Shown: positions 16,346 to 25,959, counted from the stretch's first letter. The stretch: DNA of 64,000 bases from Pelagomonas calceolata (GCA_918797485.1 CAKKNE010000001.1:2914001-2978000); one strand, 5' to 3'. Numbers and translations: made by a program. The notes: a model not told the origin generated them from the letters alone.

Positions 16346-19217
16346 CTAGAAGCAGAAGATCTGGTCGGCCGCGTGGCCGCGCGCCTCGAGCTTGGCGATG
16401 GCGCTCTTGACCATGGGCGGCGGCCCGCAGCAGAAGACGTAGGTCTCCGGCCCGGGCGGCGGCATCGTCTTCTCGAGCATGGGCGCGTCGACGAAGCCCG
16501 TGAAGTGCGGCCAGTCGGCCGGCGGCTGGTCGAGCGTGTAGTGGAGGTCCACGGCGCCCGCCGCCGCCGCGTCCTCGAGCTGCTCGCGGCACAGGATGTC
16601 GCCCTCCGTCCGGTTGCCCAGCAGCAGCGAGTACCTGGGCGCGCGCTTGCCCTCGGCCACCGCCGCCGTGATCAGCTGGAGCATGGGCGTCAGGCCCGTG
16701 CCCCCCGCGATGAGGCCGGCCCGCTTGCACGTGATGCGCCGCGTGCCGCCGCCGTGGGCGACGTCGAAGCGGCCCTTGCGGAGGTACTCGATCTCGCCGA
16801 GCGGCCCGCGGAACTCGACGTCCGTGTAGAGCGGGATGCGGTCGCACAGGTACTGGGAGAGGGCGCCGCCGGTCGGGAAGCGCGGCGGCAGCGGCCGGTA
16901 GGCCTTAATCACGAAGTCGACGTGGCCGCGGACCTCGTCGGCCGTCGCCGGCGTGTACGCGCGCGCGACCATCTTGCCGTCGCCGTCCTTGCCGTAGATG
17001 AGGACGTGCTTGCCCACCGGCAGGCCCAGCACCATGTCGGGCGCCGGCAGCGCGAAGCGCAGCCGGAAGGAGTCGTCCGACAGCGCGTCGCGCAGCACGA
17101 GCTTGAGCTTGACCTTGCTCTTGCCGAGCGCGACGCGCCGGCCCTGGGCGTCCGTCGGCGCGGCCTCCTCCTCGGCCCGGGCCGTCGCGCCGGCCGCGCT
17201 CACGACGCCGATGCGCCAGGCCTCGAGCTCGGCCCAGGCCTTCTTCGAGTGGATGGCCTCGAAGTCCTCGGTCGCGTCGGTGCCCGCGACCATGGTGATC
17301 GACTGCGCGCCGCCGGGGTGGCTCTCGAGGTACTTGGTCGCGTCGTAGACCGCGCCCTTGACGACGATCCAGCAGTCGTCGGGCCGGTCGTGCTTGGCGA
17401 CTTCGGCGAGCGTGTAGCTCGGCTCCTGGGGCGTCGCGGCGAGCGCGAGCGACTTGAGGTCCGTCGTCGACGCGGCGAGGCCCAGCGTCTTGATCTTGGA
17501 CAGCGCGAGGCCGCCGTCGGCCTCCTCGGCGATGGCCGCCGCGCGCGCCGCGTGCATGTCGCGCATGGCCTCCTTGTACTGCGTCTCGGCCGTGCGCACG
17601 GCGCCGCTGCGGCGCCGCGCCTCGGGCGTCATCCAGCCGCCCGTGGCCTGGCCGGCGAGCGTCGGGTGCTCGAACGTGAGGCGCGCGCCGCCCTCGGCGC
17701 ACTCGAAGTGCTTCACGACCGTGAACCAGGGGTTGTTGAGCATGCCCATGACGTTCCACGTGAGCTCCTTGGGCTGCGTGTTCATGGCGGCGTCCCACGC
17801 GCGGCACGCCACGTTCTCGGCCTTGAGCAGGTCGGCCGTCGGCACGGTGATGGTCCACATGCACCAGCCCCAGTACTTGCCGGCGGCCGTCGGCGTGTTC
17901 GGCGGGTGCGTCACGTTGCCGTCCTCGACGAGGTGCCACGACTGGCCCCCGTCGAGCGTCACCTCGACGCGGATGATCTTGCGGCCGCCGCCGCTGTAGG
18001 CGTAGCCCTTGACGTCGTACGTCTCGCCGCACCGGGCCAGGTCCAGCACCTCGCCGTGGCCGGGCCGCGAGATCGCGGAGTTGATGCCCAGCTCGTTGAT
18101 GATGTAGTCGGGCTTGAACCACCAGCCCTCGGCCTCGGCCTGCTCGGGCGTCACGTTCACGGGCAGCACGCGGTTGTCCTTGAAGTGGTAGTGGTTGTCC
18201 GAGCACGCGTCGCTCACGCTGATCTCCGAGAGCCACTTGATCATGCGCCCGCCGATGAAGCCGGGGATGATGATGCGCACGGGGAAGCCGTGGTCCGCCT
18301 GGAGCCGCTGGCCGTTCTGCTCCCAGCAGACCATGACGTCGTTGGACTTGTCCATGGCGTAGCGCAGCGGCACGGACGTGCCGTAGGAGCCGTCGGCGCC
18401 GGCGGGCAGCTCCTTGACGGGCCCGCGGAAGCAGACGTGGCGGCCGTCGTCCCACGTCGCCGGGTCCGTCGAGACGCCGTGGGCGGCCAGGACATCGGCG
18501 AGGTGGCAGCCGCCCCACGTCGACATGCCGAGGCCGGCGGCGCCCCAGTTGAAGCCGATCGTGCGCTTGACCATGTTCTGCTCCTTGCGGCGGTTGCCCG
18601 CGCAGACGAGGAGCACGGGCCGCTCGACGAAGGGCAGCTTCCGGAAGTCCGCGAGCGAGAGCGCCGCCGTCGAGGCGACGCCGTGGCCCGCCGGCAGCGC
18701 GACGCGCCACTCTCTTTCAATCTTCAAAATGTCGCTCTCGCCGGCGTAGGCGACGGGGACCTTGCCGTGGTTGCGCACGTAGTGGATCGAGGCCGGCGTG
18801 GAGTGGCCGTGCGCCATGAGCAGCGGCAGCGGCGGCTCGACGTTGAACGGGTGCTTGCCCGTGAGGCGCACCTGCGTGGACATCAACCGGTGTGTCGGGC
18901 GCGCCCGATGACTCTTCACGAAGTCATTTCTCGACGATGACGCGGCCGTGTTGGCTCCGTCGAGCGGTGAGGAATCGACACCGCCACGCCGTCGAGCAGG
19001 CGTCGCGTCGATGGCGCGGAGGTCATGATGCGGCCGAGGGCGGAGATGCGCCGCGACGTTTGATTTCCACACGGAGGCGCACCAGGGCGGGGTGGCGCTT
19101 GACCCACTTGTCGGGCGTCGTCGCATCTTTGGGGTCGGGCACGGGGTACTCCTCGGGCGCGCGCGCCTCGGCCTTGGAGGGCTGCTTCATGGACTTGCTC
19201 GTCGGTGGCACGCACAT
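16346..19217 (-). CDS. Assimilatory nitrate reductase (NAD(P)H) with introner intron
   Basis: Reduces nitrate to nitrite in the cytosol. Exon 1 is 19217-19071 and exon 2 18871-16346, total 890 residues, the usual eukaryotic length. Domains in order: molybdopterin domain with Mo-binding Cys139 in VLLVCAGNRR and GAAGLGMSTWGGCHL; dimerisation domain; cytochrome b5 domain with heme ligands in ESHPGGAQSI and AIHSKK; FAD domain with RAYTP; NAD(P)H domain with GGTGLTPMLQ and CCGPPPM, ending QIFCF. Splicing of introner copy 4 gives LVRLR|VRLTGK with VRL duplicated from the target site. The first 60 residues are basic and not conserved. Confidence 0.96.
18872..19074 (-). mobile_element. Introner copy 4 (203 bp), complete, perfect TSD
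   Basis: On the minus strand it begins CCGTGTGGAAATCAAA and ends GGTTGATGTCCACGCAG; the inverted ends differ at a few positions. Target duplication GTGCGCCT (plus strand AGGCGCAC at 18864-18871 and 19075-19082) is perfect. Intron 19070-18872 is 199 nt with donor CCGT|GTGGAAATC. The interior aligns with copy 2 throughout, so the two share a recent common ancestor. Confidence 0.94.
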
Positions 19218-19762
19218 GGTGCGCGCGGCGCGCGGGGGGGCTGCCCGACGCGCGGGCGGGGGCGGGGCTGGCGGAGGCGCTGCCGGGGCGTGTGTGCGCG
19301 GCTGCCGGGCGGGCCACTACGCAACTGCACGTCGTACCAGGGTGTGTTTTTTCCCTCGCACCAAATGCTGACAAGTTAGCATCATTTGACTACCCCGAAG
19401 TCGAAAGCTTACTGGCTTGGGCGACGACGCATCTAAGTCACGAGTCACGAAGCCGCTTTCGCTATCTACGCTTCTCGAAAAAACTGTCTCAAACACGTAT
19501 CCAGGGCGGAGTTTGAATGTGCCTCCCGAAGGTGCTTCGAGCTGTCCCTGGGGGAACCACAGAGCCCACTTGCGGTTCACATCACAAGGAAGCGCCATTA
19601 AATTTTACGCGTGAGTCGATGCTTGCTAGTGCCTGACTGGGCCTAGCTCGCAGAGCATAGAGCAGCCAGGAAGGACGCCCGCGCACAGCGAGTCAGCTAG
19701 AACTATCATTACGAGGACACGGATGGACGCTTCGGAGCGGGGGGCGGGCGGGGGCACATACG
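19218..19762. other. Intergenic region upstream of nitrate reductase
   Basis: About 545 bases between the nitrate reductase start and the 3' end of the next minus-strand gene. It must hold the nitrate reductase promoter. The part next to the start (19218-19310) is G/C-rich and repetitive, the rest has moderate GC. GCTTGCTAGTG at 19621-19631 is a partial copy of the dispersed motif. Confidence 0.35.
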
Positions 19763-20722
19763 TTAGATGGAGGGCGGCTCGTCGTCCGCTTCGCCGCCTG
19801 CAGCGAGGTCGGCGAAGAGGAAGTGGCGCGGCGCGTGGATGGAGGCGTCCATGGCGTCGGGGGCGAGCCCGCTCAGCCCGAGCGAGTGGCCCGAGTGGTC
19901 CAGGCCGAAGGAGTGGCCCGAGCCCGACGAGTGGCCCGAGCCGTCGAGGCCGAGCGAGTGGAGCGAGTCGTCGAGGCCCGCGGCGTCGGCCGGCGGCGGC
20001 GAGGCGCGCGAGCGCCGCCAGCGCGCCGAGTCGTCGAGGTCGCCGCGGTACGAGCCGCGCGCGCGGCCGCCGTCGGCCTTGTCGTCGAAGGAGACGCGCG
20101 GCCCCGCCCCGGCGGCGGCCTCCTCGGCGGCGGCGAGCGCCAGCAGGTTGCCCGTCGACGACGAGCCGCGGCCCGTGAGGCCCAGGCGCCGCGACAGCGT
20201 GCGGACCTCGTGACCCGACCCGGGCCGCGCCGGCACGACGTCGGGCGCCGCCGCGACGGCCTCCTGCGCGCCGGGCGAGCCCAGGCCCGCCGGCGGCGCG
20301 GGCGGCGCGGGCGCGCCGGGCGGCCGGGCCGCGCGGCGCTTGTCCCGGAAGGCCTGGAACCGCTTCCGGATCTTGCGCCGCACGCTCCGCGCCACGAACC
20401 AGGGCAGCTGCTCCAGGTAGTGGAGCGGGGGCAGCGACTGGATGCGCCGCCGCTGGTCCTCGACGATGCGCTTCCGCGCGGCCTCGATGTCCCCCTCCGA
20501 GAAGCCCGCCTCGCGCAGCAGGGCCCGCCGCGTGGCCGGCTCGAGCCACCTCGGCGGGCTGTGGCGCTCCGCGTCGCGCAGGCGCGCCTTCTCCGGCCGC
20601 GCGGCCAGCGCCGCGCCGAGCCGCACGGCGACGCCGCAGCTCACGGCCGGCGAGTCGCCGAGCCCGTAGTCGAAGTAGTGGACGTCCAGGTCGCCCCAGG
20701 TCACGCGCCGGCCGCCGGCCAT
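19763..20722 (-). CDS. Hypothetical protein with algal GDxPxxSxG N-terminal motif and GHS repeats
   Basis: 319 residues from ATG 20722. The N-terminal motif VTWGDLDVHYFDYGLGDSPA followed by VSCGVAVRLG resembles a module (V-x-[WF]-...-LGD-x-P-x-x-S-x-G) that I have seen in many uncharacterised stramenopile proteins; that comparison is from memory. Next comes a helical basic segment (LREAGFSEGDIEAARKRIVE ... WFVARSVRRKIRKRFQAFRD). The C-terminal third has imperfect LGLDGSGHSSGSGHSFGLD repeats rich in Asp, His, Ser and Gly. Function unknown. Confidence 0.7.
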   Translation of the reverse strand: MAGGRRVTWGDLDVHYFDYGLGDSPAVSCGVAVRLGAALAARPEKARLRDAERHSPPRWLEPATRRALLREAGFSEGDIEAARKRIVEDQRRRIQSLPPLHYLEQLPWFVARSVRRKIRKRFQAFRDKRRAARPPGAPAPPAPPAGLGSPGAQEAVAAAPDVVPARPGSGHEVRTLSRRLGLTGRGSSSTGNLLALAAAEEAAAGAGPRVSFDDKADGGRARGSYRGDLDDSARWRRSRASPPPADAAGLDDSLHSLGLDGSGHSSGSGHSFGLDHSGHSLGLSGLAPDAMDASIHAPRHFLFADLAAGGEADDEPPSI

Positions 20723-21049
20723 GGCGCCTCCAGGGTTTCACGCGAGCCGAAGCCAGCCCACGTCCCAGCCCGAGGCAGCCTCGCGACTCGTCGTACCACT
20801 GTGCCCCGCAGCCTCACCCTTGCTGGCAGTCTAACATGGCAACATGACACTTCGGACCCCCTCCAGCCTGGCCACGGCCTTCTTCGCAGGAAGTGTCCCC
20901 GGGGGGAGCCCAAGCAGGAATACCTAAAGGGCACCCGTGTCGGCGGTTGGAGTCTTCTCCAAAGAGCGGCGCGCGTGTCTTCGTGGGTGACCCATGAACC
21001 CCACGTCACCTACTAGTCACCTAGACTAGTCACCTACCACAAATAGTTA
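20723..21049. other. Intergenic region
   Basis: About 330 bases between two minus-strand genes. Contains a CACCTAGACTAGTCACCTA duplication at 21007-21035. Nothing else seen. Confidence 0.3.
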
Positions 21050-22492
21050 TCACGCGACCTCCACCGGCCGCGCGCTAGGCGACCCGTCGAGGTCCTCGAG
21101 GAAGATGCCGGCGTGGCCGCTGAACGTCCCGTCCATCGAGAGTCCGTGGACCCCGGCGCCGGGCGCGCCGCGCCGGCCCGGCGCCGACCGGCTCGAGCCC
21201 GACAGCGACGACAGCGCGTCGCTCGAGTGGCAGCGCTTCTCCGGCGAGAGCGGCGCGGCCGGCTCCTCCCGCGGCGGCGGCGCCGACAGCCGCGCGAGCA
21301 CGAACGGCGCGTGGACGAGCACGAGGTCCGGGTCGCGCTCGAGGTCCGCGAGGACGCCGCGCGCGCGCGCCCCCGCGGCGCCGAGCCGCGCCAGGCTCCG
21401 GATGACGTCGCCGAGCAGGGCGCAGTCGGGCGGGAGCCCCGGCGTCGGCTCGACGAGGGCCTCGGCGGCGGCGGCGGCGGCGCGGTCGAGCAGCGTCGAC
21501 AGCGCGACGCGCGCGGCGCGCTCGGTGGCGCGGAGCCGCAGCGCGGCCGCGGCCGGGTTCGCGAGGTGCCGGTCGCCGCGCGCCGCCGTCAGCCACTGCG
21601 ACCGGAGCGCGTCGGCCGCCGACGCGCGCGCCGCCTCAGGCGCCAGCAGCGCCTCCAGCAGGTCCCGCAGGTCCGCCGAGGGCTCCGCGCGCCGCGTGAA
21701 GGTCCGCTGGAGGCGGAGCAGCGCGGCGAGCCCGCCGCCGTGCAGCGTGCGGACCTCGTCGCCCGAGAGCATGCCGCGCGTCAGCACGAGCAGCACCACG
21801 CCGCAGGAGTAGACGTCGCCGCGGTGGTCGTAGTCGCGCGCCCAGACCTCGGGGGAGCTCCAGAAGGGCGAGCCGCACTCGCGCCGGAAGCGCTCGGTGC
21901 CGTCGGCGGCGAAGCGCGCCGCCGACCCGAAGTCCGCCAGGACGACGGCCGGCCGGCGCCGCTCGTACGTCACGAGCAGGTTCTCGGGCTTGACGTCGCG
22001 GTGCGCCACGCGGCGCCGGTGGCAGTGCGCGACGGCGCCGCAGAAGTCCCGGAAGAAGCGGCTCGCGTCCGCCTCGGTGAAGTGCTTCGCGCGCGCGAGG
22101 TGGCGCATGAGGTCGCCGCCGGCGCAGAGCGGCGTCAGCATCAGGAGCGCGTCCGACGTCTCGAGGACGCCCACGAGCCCGAGGCACCGGCCCTGGCCGC
22201 CGAGGAGCCGCAGGATCTCGATCTCGCGCCGTATCTTTTGCTCCGCCGGCGCGGCCCAGAGCACGTTGTCGTCGCTGATCGTGAGGCGCTTGCTGATGCG
22301 CTTCGCCGCGAGCCGCGCGCCGTCGCGCCGCCGGCGCACGGCGCGGACGACGGCGTAGGATCCCTCGCCCAGCTTCTCGCCCGGCTCGTAGTCGATCTCC
22401 AGCTGGATGCGGCTGCTGTACCAGACGTCGGCCTCGTCCCGGTACAGGTCCGCCGTGCAGCAGAGGCCGCCCACGCGGCGCAGGAGCCACAT
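21050..22492 (-). CDS. Ser/Thr protein kinase, CAMK-like
   Basis: 480 residues, ATG 22492. The kinase domain covers about residues 33-300: glycine loop KLGEGSYAVVRAV, Lys in LAAKRISKR, HRD loop VAHRDVKPENLLV, DFG in LADFGSAARF, and GSPFWSSPEVWARDYDHRGD as the activation/APE region (SPE replaces APE). All catalytic residues are present, so an active kinase is expected. The two-lobed layout and MLTPLCAGGDLMRHL hinge favour the CAMK group. The C-terminal 180 residues are helical, then Ser/Pro-rich (SSDALSSLSGSSRSAPGRRG). N-terminal cysteines (GLCC) might be acylated. Substrates unknown. Confidence 0.85.
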   Translation of the reverse strand: MWLLRRVGGLCCTADLYRDEADVWYSSRIQLEIDYEPGEKLGEGSYAVVRAVRRRRDGARLAAKRISKRLTISDDNVLWAAPAEQKIRREIEILRLLGGQGRCLGLVGVLETSDALLMLTPLCAGGDLMRHLARAKHFTEADASRFFRDFCGAVAHCHRRRVAHRDVKPENLLVTYERRRPAVVLADFGSAARFAADGTERFRRECGSPFWSSPEVWARDYDHRGDVYSCGVVLLVLTRGMLSGDEVRTLHGGGLAALLRLQRTFTRRAEPSADLRDLLEALLAPEAARASAADALRSQWLTAARGDRHLANPAAAALRLRATERAARVALSTLLDRAAAAAAEALVEPTPGLPPDCALLGDVIRSLARLGAAGARARGVLADLERDPDLVLVHAPFVLARLSAPPPREEPAAPLSPEKRCHSSDALSSLSGSSRSAPGRRGAPGAGVHGLSMDGTFSGHAGIFLEDLDGSPSARPVEVA

Positions 22493-22828
22493 GGGTCCGC
22501 CGGTTCGGCACTAGCGGTGCGGCCAGCGCCTCATGCCTTCGCTGCCCGTCAAACCACACGAAGCTGCCCCACCTCGGGCTGGTGCTTCGGACAGGGTGCT
22601 GATCTCAGAGTCTTGCTTTTCACCCCAAAAAAGTGTACGTTGGCGGTTTTCGGCACCCCTATTCGGTCCGAGGGTATCTTTCCGGGCGGCCCGAAGGACC
22701 GTGTGGTAGGCCGACGCGCCTAAGCGAAGCCGCAGGTCGTCCACACCACACACGTTGGTTGCCACGCGACGCGCACGCGGCATAACAAAACCTGGTGGGA
22801 CTGCGATAAGTGTTGTCCGATAATCGTC
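22493..22828. other. Divergent intergenic region
   Basis: About 335 bases of moderate GC separating the kinase (leftward) from the next gene (rightward). No repeat or RNA seen; presumably both promoters. Confidence 0.35.
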
Positions 22829-24133
22829 ATGGCGCTCCGCAGCCTGGCAAACCGCCTGCCGGCGCCCCTCCGCCAGCGGGCCTACAGCCTCACGCCCGGC
22901 GGCGCGGCCTTCCGGCGGCGCCAGGCGCAGAATCGCGGGGCCTCCACCAATGCGAAGCCCGTGGTCAGCGCGAAGGTCGCGGTCGGCGCGGGCGTGCTCA
23001 CGGGCGGCCTCGTGGCGGGCCAGTACTTCTTCGGGTCGGCGGACAACTTCTACGACCACCGCTTCATCACGAAGGCGGACCCCGACGCGATGGCCGAGTT
23101 CTACGGGAACGAGGACTTCATGGAGATCTTCTGCGTCTTCCCGTTCATGGTCGACTTCATGATGCGGAGCGGCTACTTCGACGACAACGGGCACGTGCAC
23201 ACCTTCGGCCTGCCCCCCATCGTCAGCAACATGGTCGTGTCGATGCAGTTCGACGAGCGCGAGGAGGAGGACGAGGACGGCGAGGCGCACACGGTCTGCT
23301 TCAACAAGAAGGAGCGCTTCAAGTGCTCGGCGGCCATCTTCGGCTGGACGCTCTGGGAGATGGTCCAGAACTTCGGCTACGCGCAGCGCGACGACGGCAC
23401 GAGCGAGGTCTACCACTACGGCCAGTCCTGGCGCGGGCCCTTCTTCATCCGCCTCATCTTCCAGACGCACGCGCGCTACGTCATCTACGCGACGGAGCAG
23501 CACCTCAACAGCCCGCGCTTCCTCGCGCAGGACGAGGACGAGGAGGACGACCTCGTCGCGCAGCGCCACAACATCCCCAAGCACCTGCTCGGCCAGTTCC
23601 TGGACGGCCTCGAGGTCGACGTGCAGGCCAAGCTCGGCGAGTCCGCCAGGGCGCTGGCGACGCTCGGCCAGGCCCCCAAGGACGCCGCCGAGCTCGCCGC
23701 GCTCAGGGCGCAGGTCGCGAGCCTCGAGAGCACGCTCAGGGACCTCCGCGAGGCCTCGCTGCGCCGCCAGCAGACGGCCGCGGCCGCCCCCAAGCGCGCG
23801 CTCCGCCGCGCGACGACGGCGCTCGAGCGCCGCGACACGGGCGTCGAGTCGCGCCGCCGCCCCAAGCCCGAGGGCTCGGCCAAGGGCTTCTACGACCGCG
23901 TGCTCCAGCGCCGCGCGACGCGCGCCGAGGAGGCGGCCGCCGCGGCCGACAACGCCGCCGCGACGGCCGCGATCACGGCCGCCGCCGCCAAGCAGCCCGG
24001 CCTCCACGAGACCATCGCCGCCGCGCTCGAGCACGCCGAGGACCTCTCGCCCGAGGAGGCCGACTCCGCCGGCGAGCTCAAGACGCGGATCCAGCGCCGC
24101 GTGACGGCCATCGAGGAGTCGGCGGAGGACTGA
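22829..24133 (+). CDS. Conserved-looking protein with organelle-type N-terminus and one TM, function unknown
   Basis: 434 residues from ATG 22829. The N-terminus (MALRSLANRLPAPLRQRAYS) is basic and Ser/Arg-rich, like a mitochondrial presequence, followed by a single hydrophobic segment (VAVGAGVLTGGLVAGQYFFG). The central part is well ordered and rich in Phe/Met (NEDFMEIFCVFPFMVDFMM; CSAAIFGWTLWEMVQNFGYA; FFIRLIFQTHARYVIYATEQ). The C-terminal 200 residues are a predicted coiled coil with basic linkers. I do not recognise the family. A mitochondrial inner-membrane or matrix-facing role is inferred only from the presequence. Confidence 0.75.
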   Translation: MALRSLANRLPAPLRQRAYSLTPGGAAFRRRQAQNRGASTNAKPVVSAKVAVGAGVLTGGLVAGQYFFGSADNFYDHRFITKADPDAMAEFYGNEDFMEIFCVFPFMVDFMMRSGYFDDNGHVHTFGLPPIVSNMVVSMQFDEREEEDEDGEAHTVCFNKKERFKCSAAIFGWTLWEMVQNFGYAQRDDGTSEVYHYGQSWRGPFFIRLIFQTHARYVIYATEQHLNSPRFLAQDEDEEDDLVAQRHNIPKHLLGQFLDGLEVDVQAKLGESARALATLGQAPKDAAELAALRAQVASLESTLRDLREASLRRQQTAAAAPKRALRRATTALERRDTGVESRRRPKPEGSAKGFYDRVLQRRATRAEEAAAAADNAAATAAITAAAAKQPGLHETIAAALEHAEDLSPEEADSAGELKTRIQRRVTAIEESAED

Positions 24134-24191
24134 GGGCCCTGCCTGTGAGTAACTAAATAAACTACAACTTCAAGTTGAAACGTCCGAGCCC

Positions 24192-24242
24192 GGTTACGGT
24201 GCTAGGACGAGTGGGCGGAGCCCCCGGGGGGGGAGGCACCTG
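24192..24242 (+). repeat. Dispersed ~55-bp repeat, copy A
   Basis: GGTTACGGTGCTAGGAC followed by GAGTGGGCGGAGCCCC, a G-run and AGGCAC. Related copies are at 29322-29390 (minus) and 33016-33074 (plus). It lies between two convergent genes. The element type is unknown. Confidence 0.7.
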
Positions 24243-24256
24243 CTGGGGAGAGGTTA

Positions 24257-25735
24257 TTACCCGGCCGCGCGGCGGCACCAGCGACGCAGCTCCGCGTCGA
24301 GGTCTTCGAAGCGGCGGGCGTCGAGCGCGGCGCGCGTGGCGGCGACGAACGCGCGGCGCCTGGCGAGGCTCGGCGCGCCCGCGTCGGGGTCCGTGTGGAG
24401 GTGGGCGTCGATCAACGACGTCCAGAGGTCGCGGTCCCACGCGCGCGGCGGCGTGCCCTGCCGGCGCCCGTCGCGCGTGGGCCAGGCGCCCGTCGCGATG
24501 AGGTGGAGGCACACGCCCACGGCGTACGTGTCGATTTCATGGACCCAGGGCGCGCGCGGGCGCGGAGCGCGCCGCCGGTCCGCGCGCGCGGGCGGCCACT
24601 CGAAGGCCGCGAGGTGCGCGTGGTCGAGCGCCGTGGAGAACTGGGTTCCCGCGCGGTGGCGCCGCCGGTCGACGCCGCGCCCGAAGTCCGTGAGGACGAG
24701 GCCGTGGCCGCGCCGCGCCGCCTCCACCGCCGCGGGCGCGTCGCGGTCGCCGGCCGCGGCGGCGCCGGCGGCGCCGGCGGCGGGCGCCCGGAGCAGGAAG
24801 TTGTCGGGCTTGACGTCGCAGTGGAGCACGCCCGCCTCGTGGCACGACAGGACGGCCTCCATGACGCCCGCGGCCAGGAGGAGCGCGACGGGCTCGGGCG
24901 GCCGCTCGCCCGCGCGCTCGCCGCCGCGGCGGAGCACGTCGGAGACCGTCGGCCCGAGGCGCGCCGCGGCGAGGGCGGCCGCGTCGCACCAGCGCCAGGT
25001 GGCGAGCGGCTCGACGATGGTCCCGAGCGCGGCGGGGCGCGGCGGCGCCCGCGCGCGCACCGCCGCCGCGAGCGCCGCCTCGGCCTCGAGGTCGTCGGCG
25101 GCCGCGCGGCGCGCGACCTTGAGGGCGACCTCGGGCGCCAGCGGCCGCACGTCGGCGCGCGCGACGGCGTCCTCGAAGTCGCCGTCGTCGTACGCCACGG
25201 CGACGCCGGCCGGGCCGGACGCGGCCTGCACGGTGCCCGGATACCACCGGTCGCCGCGCTGGTAGCGCGCCTCGACGCGCGCGCCGGGCCCGAGCGCCTC
25301 GCCGGCGTCGTTCGCGACGACGACGGCGAAGACGGCGCCGGACGCGCCGTGGCCGAGGTAATCGCCCACGGCGAACCGCGTCGGCCCGCAGTCCGCCTCC
25401 TCGCGCGGCCGCATCATGCATTTCTCGCGCGCCGTGCCGCAGGCGCGCTTCTTGACGACGACGAACGGCGCGCGCCGCGGCCGCTCGTCGTGGGCGGCGA
25501 AGGCGCCCTCGCCCGCGCCCTCGCCCGCCTCGCGCGCGTGGGCGCGCGCGGCCTCGCGGCGGTACTCCTTCGTGAACGGGTCCACCGGCGGCGGCGGCGG
25601 CGCCTCCGGCGCCGGGGCCGTCGTCTCGAGCCCAGGCAAACAGGGCACCGTGCGCTTTTGCCGACGGCGCTTGCGCTTCCTGTTGTGCCGCGGCGGCGGC
25701 ATCGGGAAGAGGGTTTGGAGCGAGTCGAGGGGCAT
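24257..25735 (-). CDS. BUB1-like kinase with Tudor/Agenet-like insert in the N-lobe
   Basis: Up to 492 residues. A basic, Pro-rich N-terminus (RHNRKRKRRRQKR) precedes a kinase domain: glycine loop LGHGASGAVF (127-136), Lys206 in VALKVA, GVLHCDVKPDNFLL, LTDFGRGVD, then AGTQFSTALD...FEW and PWVHEIDTYAVGVCLHLIAT. The last blocks match the distinctive BUB1 C-lobe order (GT-F-T, then QIDYFGVAATVYCM), so a spindle-checkpoint kinase is likely. Between glycine loop and Lys206, residues 151-199 read GARVEARYQRGDRWYPGTVQ...AYDDGDFEDAV, a Tudor/Agenet-like barrel, unusual in a kinase lobe. No Mad3/TPR region is present. A TATA box lies only 7 bp from this ATG; a second ATG at 25702 (MPPPRHNRK) may be the true start. 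Confidence 0.75.
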   Translation of the reverse strand: MPLDSLQTLFPMPPPRHNRKRKRRRQKRTVPCLPGLETTAPAPEAPPPPPVDPFTKEYRREAARAHAREAGEGAGEGAFAAHDERPRRAPFVVVKKRACGTAREKCMMRPREEADCGPTRFAVGDYLGHGASGAVFAVVVANDAGEALGPGARVEARYQRGDRWYPGTVQAASGPAGVAVAYDDGDFEDAVARADVRPLAPEVALKVARRAAADDLEAEAALAAAVRARAPPRPAALGTIVEPLATWRWCDAAALAAARLGPTVSDVLRRGGERAGERPPEPVALLLAAGVMEAVLSCHEAGVLHCDVKPDNFLLRAPAAGAAGAAAAGDRDAPAAVEAARRGHGLVLTDFGRGVDRRRHRAGTQFSTALDHAHLAAFEWPPARADRRRAPRPRAPWVHEIDTYAVGVCLHLIATGAWPTRDGRRQGTPPRAWDRDLWTSLIDAHLHTDPDAGAPSLARRRAFVAATRAALDARRFEDLDAELRRWCRRAAG

Positions 25736-25742
25736 GGTCGTC

Positions 25743-25750
25743 TATATATA
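25743..25750 (-). promoter_or_regulatory. TATA box of the BUB1-like kinase gene
   Basis: TATATATA sits 8-15 bp before the first ATG (25735). With initiation the usual 25-30 bp downstream, the transcript would begin near 25715 and use ATG 25702. Confidence 0.45.
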
Positions 25751-25959
25751 GCTTTTTGGCTTTTTGGCGCGGGTTAAAGCTTGAGAGTGTTACGGAGCGA
25801 GACTAGCTGGTTTGCACCCAGAGCTGTTATCTGATCGGCGAAGGCCTTCTCGTCGGGGTGGGCTATCTCGTCGGCAGTCTCGGCAGTCCGACGCTGTAAA
25901 TACTTTCGCCTGCTGCTCTCTCTACGATATCTCACGCTCTAGTATCTCTACCTCTAGTA

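Noticed and set aside
16199-18940. 913-codon plus-strand frame opposite nitrate reductase
   Set aside because: Antisense shadow produced by high GC; nitrate reductase motifs are on the minus strand.
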